Positions 1 to 7,222 of a stretch of 57,302 bases of DNA are shown here, one piece after another. Positions within the stretch are counted from its first letter, which is position 1, and the number at the start of each line of letters is the position of its first letter. A program made the position numbers and the translations under genes. The stretch comes from CAVPDG01 sp963702535 (GTDB lineage: Bacteria; Chloroflexota; Anaerolineae; Anaerolineales; UBA4823), in contig CAVPDG010000008.1 in the NCBI GenBank assembly GCA_963702535.1, positions 1-57,302 of the forward strand, given 5' to 3'. The notes beneath the pieces were generated by a model. It did not search any database and had not been told where the DNA came from. It was given only the letters and a program-made list of their open reading frames with translations.

Positions 1-12
1 CTATACCCTACA

Positions 13-41
13 GGGGCGAGGCGTACTCTCGCCCCTTTTTT
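13..41 (+). terminator. Intrinsic terminator of a gene left of the window
   Basis: An 8-bp GC-rich stem (GGGGCGAG at 13-20 with CTCGCCCC at 28-35, 7-nt loop) is followed by six T residues at 36-41. The T-run is on the plus strand, so it would end a plus-strand transcript entering from the left, convergent with the methyltransferase at 51-797. Confidence 0.75.
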
Positions 42-50
42 GGCGCCATC

Positions 51-797
51 TCATCCCTTCTCCACCACCCAAAAATGCGACAGCCCCAACCCGCGCAGCG
101 GCGTCTTCTCCAGCCACTGCAGCGCGGCTCGCAGCATGCGCCCCGCTCTCGGGTAGCGGGCGATGATGTTATCGTACGCGCCGAAGATCACCGTCTTTTC
201 CACGAGGCGCAGCGGCAGCCCTGCGAACAGGCGCTCCAGGTCGCCGCTGGAGTAGACGCGCACGTGCGGCGCCAGGCGGTCGCGAAAGCGGCGCGGCAGG
301 TAGTTGACCAGCGGGATGTTGCCGAAGTGGTAGCGCCCGCGCCAGTAGACGCCATGCGTCTCGAACGGGTAGCCGCGGTTGGGCGCGAAGATGGCTGCTC
401 GCCCCCCAGGGCGCAACACGCGGCTCATCTCCTCCACAGCCTGGCGGTCGTCTGCCACGTGCTCCAGCACCTCGTGGCTCAGGATCAGGTCGAAGCTCCC
501 GTCCGGGAAAGGCAGCCCCTCGCCGGCGGCGTTGACCACCCGCGGGATACGCCCACGCGCCTCGCCCGCCCGCTCGAAATCGTACTCCAGCCCGATCACC
601 TGCCCGCCGGACTGGCTCAAGCGCGCCGCGTACTGGCCCACTCCGCAGCCGTCCTCCAGCACCCTGCCGCGCGCCCGCTCCCCGGCAGCCGCCAGGATCA
701 TCTCCAGGCGCCTTTCCTGCCCGGCGCGCCAGACGTAGGAAGGCTCGCCGCGCAGCGCCGCTTTCTCCAGGTCGCGCTCGCTCACGGCAGATCCCAC
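51..797 (-). CDS. Class I SAM-dependent methyltransferase
   Basis: 248 residues with the Methyltransf_11 pattern. Motif I reads EDGCGVGQYAARL (about residues 48-60), motif II ends in GLEYD, and the motif IV region is FPDGSFDLILSHEVLEHV followed by VLRPGGRAAIFAPN. These bind S-adenosylmethionine; the methyl acceptor cannot be told. The start is a GTG at 797, giving a 16-nt overlap with the upstream flavin-type gene (782-1225), so the two are probably translated from one message. The C-terminal half (residues 150-248) has the Tyr/Arg-rich cap seen in small-molecule or quinone/lipid methyltransferases, which is only suggestive. The neighbouring ubiE and ubiX are separated from it by the S23 unit, so a quinone role should not be assumed. 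Confidence 0.85.
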   Translation of the reverse strand: MGSAVSERDLEKAALRGEPSYVWRAGQERRLEMILAAAGERARGRVLEDGCGVGQYAARLSQSGGQVIGLEYDFERAGEARGRIPRVVNAAGEGLPFPDGSFDLILSHEVLEHVADDRQAVEEMSRVLRPGGRAAIFAPNRGYPFETHGVYWRGRYHFGNIPLVNYLPRRFRDRLAPHVRVYSSGDLERLFAGLPLRLVEKTVIFGAYDNIIARYPRAGRMLRAALQWLEKTPLRGLGLSHFWVVEKG

Positions 798-1225
798 TCC
801 TGCTTGAAGCCGAAGCCGCGGCGGTTATCCACCAGGCGCAGCCAGCGCGGCGTGAAGGCGTACAGCGCGTTGCTGAGGACGATGGCTTTCAAGGCTTTGA
901 CAAAGGGGAACTTGCCGGCGTAAACTTCCCAGGCTGCCTGCCACTCCGCCCCGGGCGGCAGCATTTCTGCCCGGCCGCGCAGCTGCAGCCCGCGGATCGC
1001 CTGCCAGCCCGTCGCCTGCGGGTAGATGGCTGCCGCCGCCTGTGGATGCAGCTTCAGGTCCAGGCTGTGCTGGCTGTCTGCCGCGGAAAAGAAGTACAGC
1101 TTCAGGTCCTCCGCCGCGGCAAAATACACCGCTGCGGCGTGCGCCTCGCCGTCCGCGCCGGTTGTCGCCAGAGTCATGGAGGAAAGGGAGAGCAATTCTG
1201 AGAGGTCAGCCTTAGGAAGGAGCAT
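782..1225 (-). CDS. Pyridoxamine 5'-phosphate oxidase-like FMN split-barrel protein
   Basis: 147 residues. The order of elements fits the FMN-binding split-barrel (PNPOx-like) family: an N-terminal helix, TLATTGADGEAHAAAVYFA (residues 18-36) as the first strands, LKLYFFSAADSQHSLDLKLHP where FMN phosphate-contacting residues usually lie, and a second barrel half around RGLQLRGRAEML. The length matches small stand-alone members, which bind FMN, F420 or heme; the cofactor is not decidable here. No classic PdxH C-terminal motif is visible, so a vitamin B6 role is unlikely. It is the upstream partner of the overlapping methyltransferase gene. Confidence 0.75.
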   Translation of the reverse strand: MLLPKADLSELLSLSSMTLATTGADGEAHAAAVYFAAAEDLKLYFFSAADSQHSLDLKLHPQAAAAIYPQATGWQAIRGLQLRGRAEMLPPGAEWQAAWEVYAGKFPFVKALKAIVLSNALYAFTPRWLRLVDNRRGFGFKQEWDLP

Positions 1226-1240
1226 AGTTGCGAATTGAGA

Positions 1241-1279
1241 GTCAGCGAATCAGCGAATCAACGATCTGCAAATCAGCGA
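1241..1279 (+). repeat. Octamer repeat arm, left side of S23 unit
   Basis: Four imperfect copies of NTCAGCGA lie at 1241-1248, 1249-1256, 1257-1264 (ATCAACGA) and 1272-1279, with a 7-nt degenerate unit between the third and fourth. The same octamers occur in inverted orientation at 1709-1761. The last copy overlaps the stop codon of the S23 gene. Confidence 0.85.
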
Positions 1280-1686
1280 ACGGGTTGCCGGTTGCGCTGG
1301 AAATTGAGCTCGGTAACAATCAAAGCAATAACTTCATCTACAATAGCCAGACGTTCATCTAGCTCCAATGACGCTTTGAGGCACTTCGAGCGGTATAACC
1401 AGCCTTTCGTCTCTCGTGCGGAAGCCAGCGACACGCGGTAATGATACATCATCTCCTTGCCATAACCACGCCCTAAGCCTTCCTCCAAATTGGCGGAGAT
1501 GGAGCCGCAGCTATCCAGGATTTGCCAGGCAATGGAGCGCCCGCGAGCGTCTTTTACCCAGCTTTCGCTATCCTCCCAGATCAGGTCATAAAGGTAAAGC
1601 GCCTTGCGATACCCGGCAAACTTCCAGATCGCCTCTTTCTTGATCGCCTCGGGCACACCCGCCTCCCATCCATCATAAGGCTGCAT
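1273..1686 (-). CDS. Four-helix-bundle protein, S23/IVS (TIGR02436-like) family
   Basis: 137 residues from the ATG at 1686, chosen because an excellent Shine-Dalgarno (AAGGAGGG) lies about 8 nt upstream, while the reading frame runs further back only through repeat DNA. The family pattern is clear: AIWKFAGYRKALYLYDLIW, then SCGSISANLEEGLGRGYGK (the N-x-x-E-G-x-GR signature), then a helix with HYRVSLASARETKGWL and a last helix with VDEVIALIVTELN. Relatives are encoded in 23S rRNA intervening sequences, and one branch (Avd) assists diversity-generating reverse transcriptases; no reverse transcriptase or rRNA gene is present here, so the role is unknown. The gene fills the whole gap between ubiX and the flavin-type gene and is bracketed by inverted octamer repeats, which suggests a mobile or inserted unit. 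Confidence 0.9.
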   Translation of the reverse strand: MQPYDGWEAGVPEAIKKEAIWKFAGYRKALYLYDLIWEDSESWVKDARGRSIAWQILDSCGSISANLEEGLGRGYGKEMMYHYRVSLASARETKGWLYRSKCLKASLELDERLAIVDEVIALIVTELNFQRNRQPVR

Positions 1687-1708
1687 CTTCCTATCCCTCC
1701 TTGAACCT

Positions 1709-1761
1709 CCAACTCGCTGAGTCACCAACTCGCTGAATCGCTGAATCGTCGACTCGCTGAC
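1709..1761 (-). repeat. Octamer repeat arm, right side of S23 unit
   Basis: Read on the minus strand this holds six in-register 8-nt units plus a partial one: GTCAGCGA, GTCGACGA, TTCAGCGA, TTCAGCGA, GTTGGTGA, CTCAGCGA, GTTGG. It is the inverted counterpart of 1241-1279. It lies between the ubiX stop (1767) and the Shine-Dalgarno of the S23 gene. Confidence 0.85.
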
Positions 1762-1766
1762 TCCCC

Positions 1767-2366
1767 TCACCCTCCCAACCCCCGCCACTCCTGGTACCCG
1801 GCGTTCTCGATCCCCAGGCGCGCCAATACGCGCCCCACCGTGTTATCCACCACCTCTTCCAGGCTCTGCGGGCGGGTATAGAAAGCCGGCACGGGCGGGA
1901 AGATCACCGCCCCTGCCTCGGCCGCCAGGCTCATCAGGCGCAGGTGGCCGCGGTGCAGCGGCGTCTCGCGCACCACCAGTACCAGTGGACGACCCTCCTT
2001 CAGCGTCACATCCGCGGCGCGAGTGATCAGGTCGTCGGCGTAAGAGTTCGCCACTGCCGAGAGGGTCTTGATTGAGCAGGGGATGATCACCATGCCCTGC
2101 GTGGCGAACGATCCGGAAGCGATGGCGGCGCCGATGTCGGCGTGGTTGTAAGTCGCGTCCGCCAGCGCCGTCACGTCGCTCACCTTCCAATCCGTCTCCT
2201 GGGCGATCGTCGCTCGCGCCGCCGGCGAGAGCACCAGGTGCGTCTCGACCGGCATCGGGCGCAAAACTTCTAGCAGGCGGATGCCCAGGATCACGCCTGA
2301 GGCGCCGGTGATGCCCACCACCAGCCGCTGCGCTTGGGAAGAAGGTTTGGGTGATTCTGCGCTCAT
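1767..2366 (-). CDS. ubiX: Flavin prenyltransferase, UbiX family
   Basis: 199 residues from the ATG at 2366, which shares an ATGA overlap with the ubiE stop. UbiX makes prenylated FMN from FMN and dimethylallyl phosphate, the cofactor of UbiD-type decarboxylases. Visible motifs are the N-terminal Rossmann start VVGITGASGVILGIRLLEVL, the central MVIIPCSIKTLSAVANSYADDLITRAADV (family core with the Cys-Ser and the N-x-x-x-D/L-I-x-R-A-A-D-V pattern), and LVLVVRETPLHRGHLRLM followed by GAVIFPPVPAFYTRP. Length and all blocks are normal. The start upstream (2378) is rejected because it adds only four residues and loses the tight coupling. No ubiD is in the window. Together with ubiE this suggests menaquinone or other prenylated-quinone synthesis. 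Confidence 0.95.
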   Translation of the reverse strand: MSAESPKPSSQAQRLVVGITGASGVILGIRLLEVLRPMPVETHLVLSPAARATIAQETDWKVSDVTALADATYNHADIGAAIASGSFATQGMVIIPCSIKTLSAVANSYADDLITRAADVTLKEGRPLVLVVRETPLHRGHLRLMSLAAEAGAVIFPPVPAFYTRPQSLEEVVDNTVGRVLARLGIENAGYQEWRGLGG

Positions 2367-3064
2367 TTTGTACCCCAATGGATGGCGATAGTGCCCAGCA
2401 TGCGCCGGCGGAATCCCACCTGGCGGAAGCCGGCTTCCAGCATGCGCTCTGCGAGCTGCTCGGCGGGCAGGAAATTCTCGGTCGATTCGGGCAGGTAGGT
2501 GTAAGCCTCGCCCTCGCCGGTGATCAGCTTCCCCAGCGTGGGGATGACGGTGTGAAAATGGATGTTGATCAGCGGCGTCAGCAGGTTGCGCTGCGGGCGG
2601 GTGGTGTCCAGGATGACGATGCGCCCGCCGGGTCGCAGCACGCGGCGCTGCTCAGCCAGCGCCTGGCGCACGTCGCTCACGTTGCGCAACAGGAAGCCGG
2701 AGACCGACGCATCGAAGCTCTCGTCCGGGAAGGGCAGGTGCAGGGCGTCCGCCCCCAGCCAGCGCAAAGGGGCTGACTCGGGGCGCTGCTTGCCTGCCAG
2801 CATCATCGCCAGCGTGAAGTCTGCCGTCACCGGGCGGCAGCCCGGGTATTGCTGCAGCGCTTCGCGTGATAGGTCACCGGTGCCTGCCCCCAGGTCGAGC
2901 AGGTCGCCCTGCGGCGGCAGGGCGGCGCGCTGGATCACCTCCCGCCGCCATGCGCGATCCTGCCCGGCGGTCATCAGCCGGTTCATCAGGTCGTAGCGCC
3001 CGGCGATGCGGCTGAACATATGCTGCACGTAATCGGCGCGCTCCGCGCCGCTCAGGTTTGCCAT
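2363..3064 (-). CDS. ubiE: Demethylmenaquinone methyltransferase, UbiE/MenG family
   Basis: 233 residues. It would methylate the quinone ring with S-adenosylmethionine in the last step of menaquinone formation. Family landmarks: VQHMFSRIAGRYDLMNRLM at residues 13-31, the SAM motif LLDLGAGTGDLSREAL, the acidic DALHLPFPDESFDASVSGFLLRNV block (residues about 105-128) and RVLRPGGRIVILDTTRP. The usual C-terminal run YTYLPESTENFLPAEQLAERM (typical of UbiE as YxYLPxSxxxFP) is present. ubiX follows with a 4-nt overlap, so both are co-transcribed. In an organism without other ubiquinone genes in view, menaquinone is the safer product. Confidence 0.93.
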   Translation of the reverse strand: MANLSGAERADYVQHMFSRIAGRYDLMNRLMTAGQDRAWRREVIQRAALPPQGDLLDLGAGTGDLSREALQQYPGCRPVTADFTLAMMLAGKQRPESAPLRWLGADALHLPFPDESFDASVSGFLLRNVSDVRQALAEQRRVLRPGGRIVILDTTRPQRNLLTPLINIHFHTVIPTLGKLITGEGEAYTYLPESTENFLPAEQLAERMLEAGFRQVGFRRRMLGTIAIHWGTK

Positions 3065-3129
3065 CCGTCTCCAGTTTCCCCCAATCCTACCATGAATCGT
3101 TCAATCACCATGACCTTCGAAAGAAGGGG

Positions 3130-3174
3130 TTTGGGGAGTTTGTAGGCAGCTACGCTGCCTACAAACTCCCCAAA
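3130..3174. repeat. Perfect 21-bp hairpin with 3-nt loop
   Basis: Arm 3130-3150 (TTTGGGGAGTTTGTAGGCAG, then C) is exactly complementary to 3154-3174, with loop TAC. The stem starts with T-run and ends with A-run, the reverse of an intrinsic terminator. It lies between the start of ubiE and the end of the permease gene, and resembles the hairpins at 31912, 34833 and 20871. Confidence 0.85.
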
Positions 3175-3246
3175 ATCATTTCTTCCTTTGCCATAGGGCA
3201 GTTGTCGGGCTTCCCCCAGGGTTTCCCGACCCAGGGAAAACCCCGC

Positions 3247-5010
3247 TCAATCCTCTGCCAGGCGCTCCACCCGCCCGCGCACCAGCCACAAGGGCAGCAA
3301 GCCGCACACCAGGCACAGCGCGCCGCCCAGCGCCAGACCGGCGAGCTGACCCACCACGGCAGGGACGTTGAGCAGTTTGAGCAGCACAGCCGGTCCGAAG
3401 AACAGCAGCATGCTGATGCCCAGGAAAACGAAGCTGCTCAGCGCTCCCAGGCAGCCGATACCACCCTGCGAGATACGCCGCGGGTCCTCCCACTTGAAGT
3501 TCGCCCCGATCACGCCGAAAGCCAGGTTCAGCCCCGCTGCGCCGCCAATCGTCAGCAGCACCACCAAAAGCCCGAAGAACAGCGTTTCCAGGCTGGCTTT
3601 CTGCACCAGGGAGATGATCAGCAGGAAGATCCAGCCCAGGATGAGCGTCGGCAGGAACGCCGCCAGGTACTTGGCTGCCAGCAGCCGGGCGGTTGAGATG
3701 GGGGCGATCTTGACCATCCAGTAGTTCTTGCCCTCCTGCGAGAAGCCCATCGCCGCCAGGCGCGAGAGCAGCGACCAGCTCACGAAGAGCGAGATGGCGA
3801 CGTTGCCGTAGATCATCAGGTTGCCCATGATCTCCATGAAGACCGGCGGCGCCTCGCCACGACCGGCGGGTACCTGCCCGCCGTTGCGGATCAGCATCAG
3901 CCCGTAGACGGCGCCCAGGATGAGCGGCGTCACCAGTTGCGACATGTTGCGCAGGTCGCGCCGCAGCATCAGCCAGTCTTTGGTGAGCAGGGCGCGCACA
4001 TCTGCCGGGATCAGCCGTTGCAGCAGATCAGGACGCGCCGCGCCGGCTAGCCGCGCCGGGCGCGCCGCCCGCCTCGCCTTCTTGCCGGGGCTGACCTGCA
4101 CGCTTGCCCAACCGCTGTAATACAACCGCTCAGCGGTCGCCAGGGAGAGGGCGAAGATGCCGCTGGTGACGCCGATCGTCAGCAGCACCAGTCCGATCCC
4201 GCTCAGCCAGCGCCCCTCGCCCAGGTCCACCAGGCCGCGCCCCGCCCAGGTGAGCGGCGACCAGGGCGTGTTGAAGCGCGTTGCCATGCCCAGCACCTGC
4301 GTCGCCTGGGCTTGGGAGATGTTGGCGTAGCGGGCGAACTGCCCGGACTGCGAGCAGGTGAAGGAGAGGATGGCGACGATAAATCCGAGCACTTCCGCCA
4401 CGCGCCGGGCGGGGAAGATGCGCACCACTGCCATCACCAGCAGGCTGGAGAGACCGGCGGTCGCCAGCGCCACCAGCGCCAGCACGATGACGACCAGCGG
4501 GTAGTAGAGCAGGTTGTAGCCGCCGGAGGCGCCCAAACCGAACAGCACCGGCAGCCCGAAGAGCAGGATCAGGCTGAAGTTGGGCAGCGTGGCTTGCAGC
4601 AGCTTGGTGATGAAGATCGCCCGGATCGGCACCGGCGCGCTGAGCAGGAAGTCCATATCCCCCGCCAGGTAGAGCGCCTGCAGCAGAACGGCGAAGCTGG
4701 TGATCAGGATCGCCGCGAAGGCGCCCGTGATCACCAGCGTGGGCATGCTCTCCAGCAGCGGCTGGGTATCGCCCACGAACTGCGCCAGGTCGGGCGAGCG
4801 CATGAAGCGCAGCAGCAGCCAGCTCAGCACGAAGGCGCCGACCAAGCCTCCCACGATCAATATTCCCAGGACGATCATGCCGAACTTGCGCCGCTTGCTG
4901 GCGCGGCGAAAATCGCTGACCAGGATCACCCAGCGCAGGCGCAGCAGCTTCCACACGAAGCGCCAGAGCGACGGGTGGGGTGGGATATGCGTGAGGGATG
5001 CCGCGCTCAT
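3247..5010 (-). CDS. ABC exporter membrane subunit (ABC-2-like, about 12 TM)
   Basis: 587 residues. It is strongly hydrophobic, with membrane segments beginning at about residue 45 (MIVLGILIVGGLVGAFVLSW) and repeating in two halves separated by a basic cytoplasmic stretch around residues 310-345 (SPGKKARRAARPARLAGAAR). This layout fits the large 'putative ABC exporter' membrane proteins of Gram-positive and Chloroflexota genomes, which work with one ATPase. Its start overlaps the stop of the ATPase gene at 5007-5783 by 4 nt (ATGA), so the pair is one exporter. The substrate cannot be predicted: no lantibiotic or peptide gene is adjacent. No frameshift is seen in it. Confidence 0.8.
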   Translation of the reverse strand: MSAASLTHIPPHPSLWRFVWKLLRLRWVILVSDFRRASKRRKFGMIVLGILIVGGLVGAFVLSWLLLRFMRSPDLAQFVGDTQPLLESMPTLVITGAFAAILITSFAVLLQALYLAGDMDFLLSAPVPIRAIFITKLLQATLPNFSLILLFGLPVLFGLGASGGYNLLYYPLVVIVLALVALATAGLSSLLVMAVVRIFPARRVAEVLGFIVAILSFTCSQSGQFARYANISQAQATQVLGMATRFNTPWSPLTWAGRGLVDLGEGRWLSGIGLVLLTIGVTSGIFALSLATAERLYYSGWASVQVSPGKKARRAARPARLAGAARPDLLQRLIPADVRALLTKDWLMLRRDLRNMSQLVTPLILGAVYGLMLIRNGGQVPAGRGEAPPVFMEIMGNLMIYGNVAISLFVSWSLLSRLAAMGFSQEGKNYWMVKIAPISTARLLAAKYLAAFLPTLILGWIFLLIISLVQKASLETLFFGLLVVLLTIGGAAGLNLAFGVIGANFKWEDPRRISQGGIGCLGALSSFVFLGISMLLFFGPAVLLKLLNVPAVVGQLAGLALGGALCLVCGLLPLWLVRGRVERLAED

Positions 5011-5783
5011 TTCAGCACTTCGGTGATCTCGGCGTATTCAGCGCCGCCGGTCAGGCTGAGGAAGATGTCTTCCAGGCTGGTCTCGCCTTTGCCCAGCCGG
5101 CGCAGCTCTTCCATGCTGCCCACGGCGATCAGCTCGCCCTTGTTGATGATGCCGATGCGGTCGCACATGCGCTCGGCGATCTCCAGGATGTGCGTGGAGA
5201 GGAACACCGCTGCGCCGCGGTCCGCCATCTGGCGCAGCATGTCCTTGATCAGGCGCGCCGAGCGCGGGTCGAGACCGACCGTCGGCTCGTCCAGCACCAG
5301 CACCTTCGGGTCGTGGATCAACGCGGCTGCCAGGGCGGTCTTCTGCTGCATGCCGTGGCTGTAGGAGTCGATCGGGTCGTCGGCTGCCTGGTCCAGGTCG
5401 AACAGCTTGAGCAGCTCCTCGCTGCGCCGTCCTACCTGGACGCTATCCACTTCGTACAGGTCGCCGACGAAGCGCAGCAGCTCCCTGCCGGTCAGCTTCG
5501 CGTACAGGTTGGGTGTATCTGGCACGTAGCCGCTGGCGGCTTTGGCTTGCAGGGATTGGGTCTGCACATCATAGCCAGCCACCCGCACCGTGCCCGCGCT
5601 GGGCTGCAGCAAGCCGACGATCATCTTGATCGTCGTCGTCTTTCCCGCGCCGTTCGGTCCGAGGAAGCCGAAGATCTCCCCGGCATGGACTTCGAAGCTG
5701 ACATCGTTGACGGCAGCTTTTTGACCGAACCGCTTTAGCAGGTGTTCGGTCACGATCAGAGGTGAGTTTGCTGTTGATGACAA
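5007..5783 (-). CDS. ABC transporter ATP-binding protein
   Basis: 258 residues. Walker A GFLGPNGAGKTTTIKMI (about residues 40-56), the Q-loop region, the signature SYSHGMQQKTALAAAL, Walker B KVLVLDEPTVGLD and the switch His in FLSTHILE are all intact. The match to the ABC-2/CcmA-type subfamily is good. The start is a TTG at 5783 with GGAG about 8 nt upstream. It precedes and overlaps the membrane subunit gene (3247-5010), and transcription likely begins in the 90-nt gap at 5784-5873, divergent from the PIN-TRAM promoter. Confidence 0.92.
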   Translation of the reverse strand: MSSTANSPLIVTEHLLKRFGQKAAVNDVSFEVHAGEIFGFLGPNGAGKTTTIKMIVGLLQPSAGTVRVAGYDVQTQSLQAKAASGYVPDTPNLYAKLTGRELLRFVGDLYEVDSVQVGRRSEELLKLFDLDQAADDPIDSYSHGMQQKTALAAALIHDPKVLVLDEPTVGLDPRSARLIKDMLRQMADRGAAVFLSTHILEIAERMCDRIGIINKGELIAVGSMEELRRLGKGETSLEDIFLSLTGGAEYAEITEVLK

Positions 5784-5872
5784 ATCCGTGCTCCGTTCGT
5801 CTAAACTATATTGGATAAAGATGGATCGGCTTCATTCAGTGTACAACAAGAGGGATGGGGCGTCAATTCGCT

Positions 5873-5902
5873 TTGCGATTCCTGGCGGTTATCTGCTATA
5901 AT
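5873..5902 (+). promoter_or_regulatory. Sigma-70-like promoter for PIN-TRAM leader
   Basis: TTGCGA at 5873-5878 and a perfect TATAAT at 5897-5902 are separated by 18 nt. The predicted start at about 5909 lies 225 nt ahead of the PIN-TRAM start codon, leaving a long leader. Confidence 0.65.
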
Positions 5903-5908
5903 GATTGT

Positions 5909-6112
5909 ACCCACAAATCATACATATTTTCTCGTGGGTTGACATTTTTCAGGAAAGTTGCCTGCTCATTTGAGCCTGGCGCCCAGCCGGAACAAACATC
6001 GCAATTATCGGATTTTTTTCCTGGGTCACCGGTCTCGACATCCTTTCGGAGGGGGAAATGTCTCCGTAGGCGCGGGTGCCTCAATTGAGCGCAGGCAAGC
6101 TGCGCTTTTTTT
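5909..6112 (+). ncRNA. Structured leader ending in an intrinsic terminator
   Basis: The predicted transcript starts with a hairpin (ACCCAC 5909-5914 with GTGGGT 5934-5939), has a GACAT/ATGTC pair around 6038-6062, and ends in a terminator: AGCGCAG at 6088-6094, 5-nt loop, CTGCGCT at 6100-6106, then T through 6112. The terminator is 21 nt ahead of the PIN-TRAM start. TGCCT at 6077-6081 can instead pair with AGGCA at 6093-6097, which would break the terminator stem, so attenuation is possible. I do not recognise a known riboswitch, T-box or 6S pattern. A free-standing small RNA is the alternative. Confidence 0.5.
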
Positions 6113-6133
6113 GTTCGTTGCCAGGAGTTACTC

Positions 6134-7195
6134 ATGAGCGCTGAATTTGTCTTTCGCTTGATCGGCATGGTGGTCTTTGCAATCATTGGCGTCTATTGGG
6201 GCGCGTATTTAGCCAATATCTCCGGTGGACCCAGCCAGACCTATGCGGTCCTGCTGGGTTTGGTGGGTGCGCTGACCGGCTTGATCCTGACCCCCTTTAT
6301 CACCATCCGCCCGGCGCGCGCGTTGCGCAGTGTTCTGGCAGACGTCTCCGCCCAGACCTTAGTCGCCGGCTTGATGGGGTTGGTAGTGGGCTTGATCATC
6401 GCCGCCCTGCTGGCGCTGCCCCTTTCCCTGCTTCCCGAGCCATTCCGCAGCGTTTTGCCCTTTTTGATGGTGCTGCTCTTCGGCTATTTCGGCGTTGCGG
6501 TCTTCGTCATGCGCCAGGAAGATATCTTTGGCGTGCTGCGCCTGAACATTCCCGGTCGTTTGGGTGGGGGTGGGGAAAGCGAGGCGAGCGCCGCCCTCAG
6601 CCGCAACATCCTGCTGGATACCAGCGTAATCATCGATGGGCGCATTGCCGATGTCGCCCGCACCGGCTTTATGATTGGCACGCTGCTCATCCCGCGCTTC
6701 GTGCTCAACGAGCTGCAGTATATCGCCGATTCGGCGGACAGCCTGCGCCGCCAGCGCGGCCGGCGCGGCATGGAAGTGCTCAGCACGCTGCAGAAGAACA
6801 CCGCCATCCCGGTGCGCATCAGCGATATCGACGTGGAAGGCGCCCGCGATGTGGATGATAAGCTGGTGATCCTGGCGCGCCAGATGCGCTGCCCGATCTT
6901 AACCAACGATTACAACCTGAATCGCGTTGCCGAGCTGCAGGGCGTGGCGGTGCTCAATGTCAACGAGCTGGCAAACGCGGTCAAATCCGTGCTCTTGCCC
7001 GGCGAACCCCTGGAGGTCAGCATCATCCAGGAAGGCAAAGAGGTCGGTCAGGGGGTAGGCTACCTGGATGATGGCACGATGGTCGTTGTCGAAGATGGTC
7101 GTGAGCACCTGAACAGCAAGGTCATGGTCATTGTGACCAAGGTGCTACAAACGGCTGCCGGGCGGATGATCTTCGCCCGTCTGAACGGCGGTTGA
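6134..7195 (+). CDS. Membrane PIN-TRAM domain protein (YacL-like)
   Basis: 353 residues. Four hydrophobic segments fill residues 1-135, starting with VFRLIGMVVFAIIGVYWGAY. A PIN nuclease domain follows: ILLDTSVIIDGRIADV gives the first acidic residues, ELQYIADSADSLRRQRGRRG the middle, and the DVDDKLVILA and ILTNDYNLNRVAEL acidic residues complete the metal site. A TRAM domain with EVGQGVGYLDDGTMVVVEDG ends the protein. The order TM-PIN-TRAM matches Bacillus YacL, a family of unknown RNA substrate. It lies 21 nt after the leader terminator and leads a plus-strand run with rlmB and the DnaE gene. All parts are intact. Confidence 0.92.
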   Translation: MSAEFVFRLIGMVVFAIIGVYWGAYLANISGGPSQTYAVLLGLVGALTGLILTPFITIRPARALRSVLADVSAQTLVAGLMGLVVGLIIAALLALPLSLLPEPFRSVLPFLMVLLFGYFGVAVFVMRQEDIFGVLRLNIPGRLGGGGESEASAALSRNILLDTSVIIDGRIADVARTGFMIGTLLIPRFVLNELQYIADSADSLRRQRGRRGMEVLSTLQKNTAIPVRISDIDVEGARDVDDKLVILARQMRCPILTNDYNLNRVAELQGVAVLNVNELANAVKSVLLPGEPLEVSIIQEGKEVGQGVGYLDDGTMVVVEDGREHLNSKVMVIVTKVLQTAAGRMIFARLNGG

Positions 7196-7222
7196 TCCCC
7201 GCTTCCACACTTGTCCTAACCC

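Noticed and set aside
75..923. Long plus-strand open frame opposite the methyltransferase and flavin-type genes
   Set aside because: The minus-strand genes have clear family motifs; the plus-strand frame is Gln/Arg/His rich with no motifs, which is typical of antisense frames in GC-rich DNA.
3130..3174. Hairpin as an intrinsic terminator
   Set aside because: There is no T-run after the stem on either strand; stem ends are T on the 5' side and A on the 3' side.
3058..3696. 212-codon plus-strand frame with Gln-rich repeat
   Set aside because: It spans the hairpin and the end of the permease gene on the opposite strand, and the Gln/Ala pattern is antisense to Leu/Ala membrane codons.
5939..5944. 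TTGACA as a second promoter of the PIN-TRAM leader
   Set aside because: No -10-like hexamer lies 16-18 nt downstream; the TTGCGA-TATAAT pair at 5873-5902 is better.
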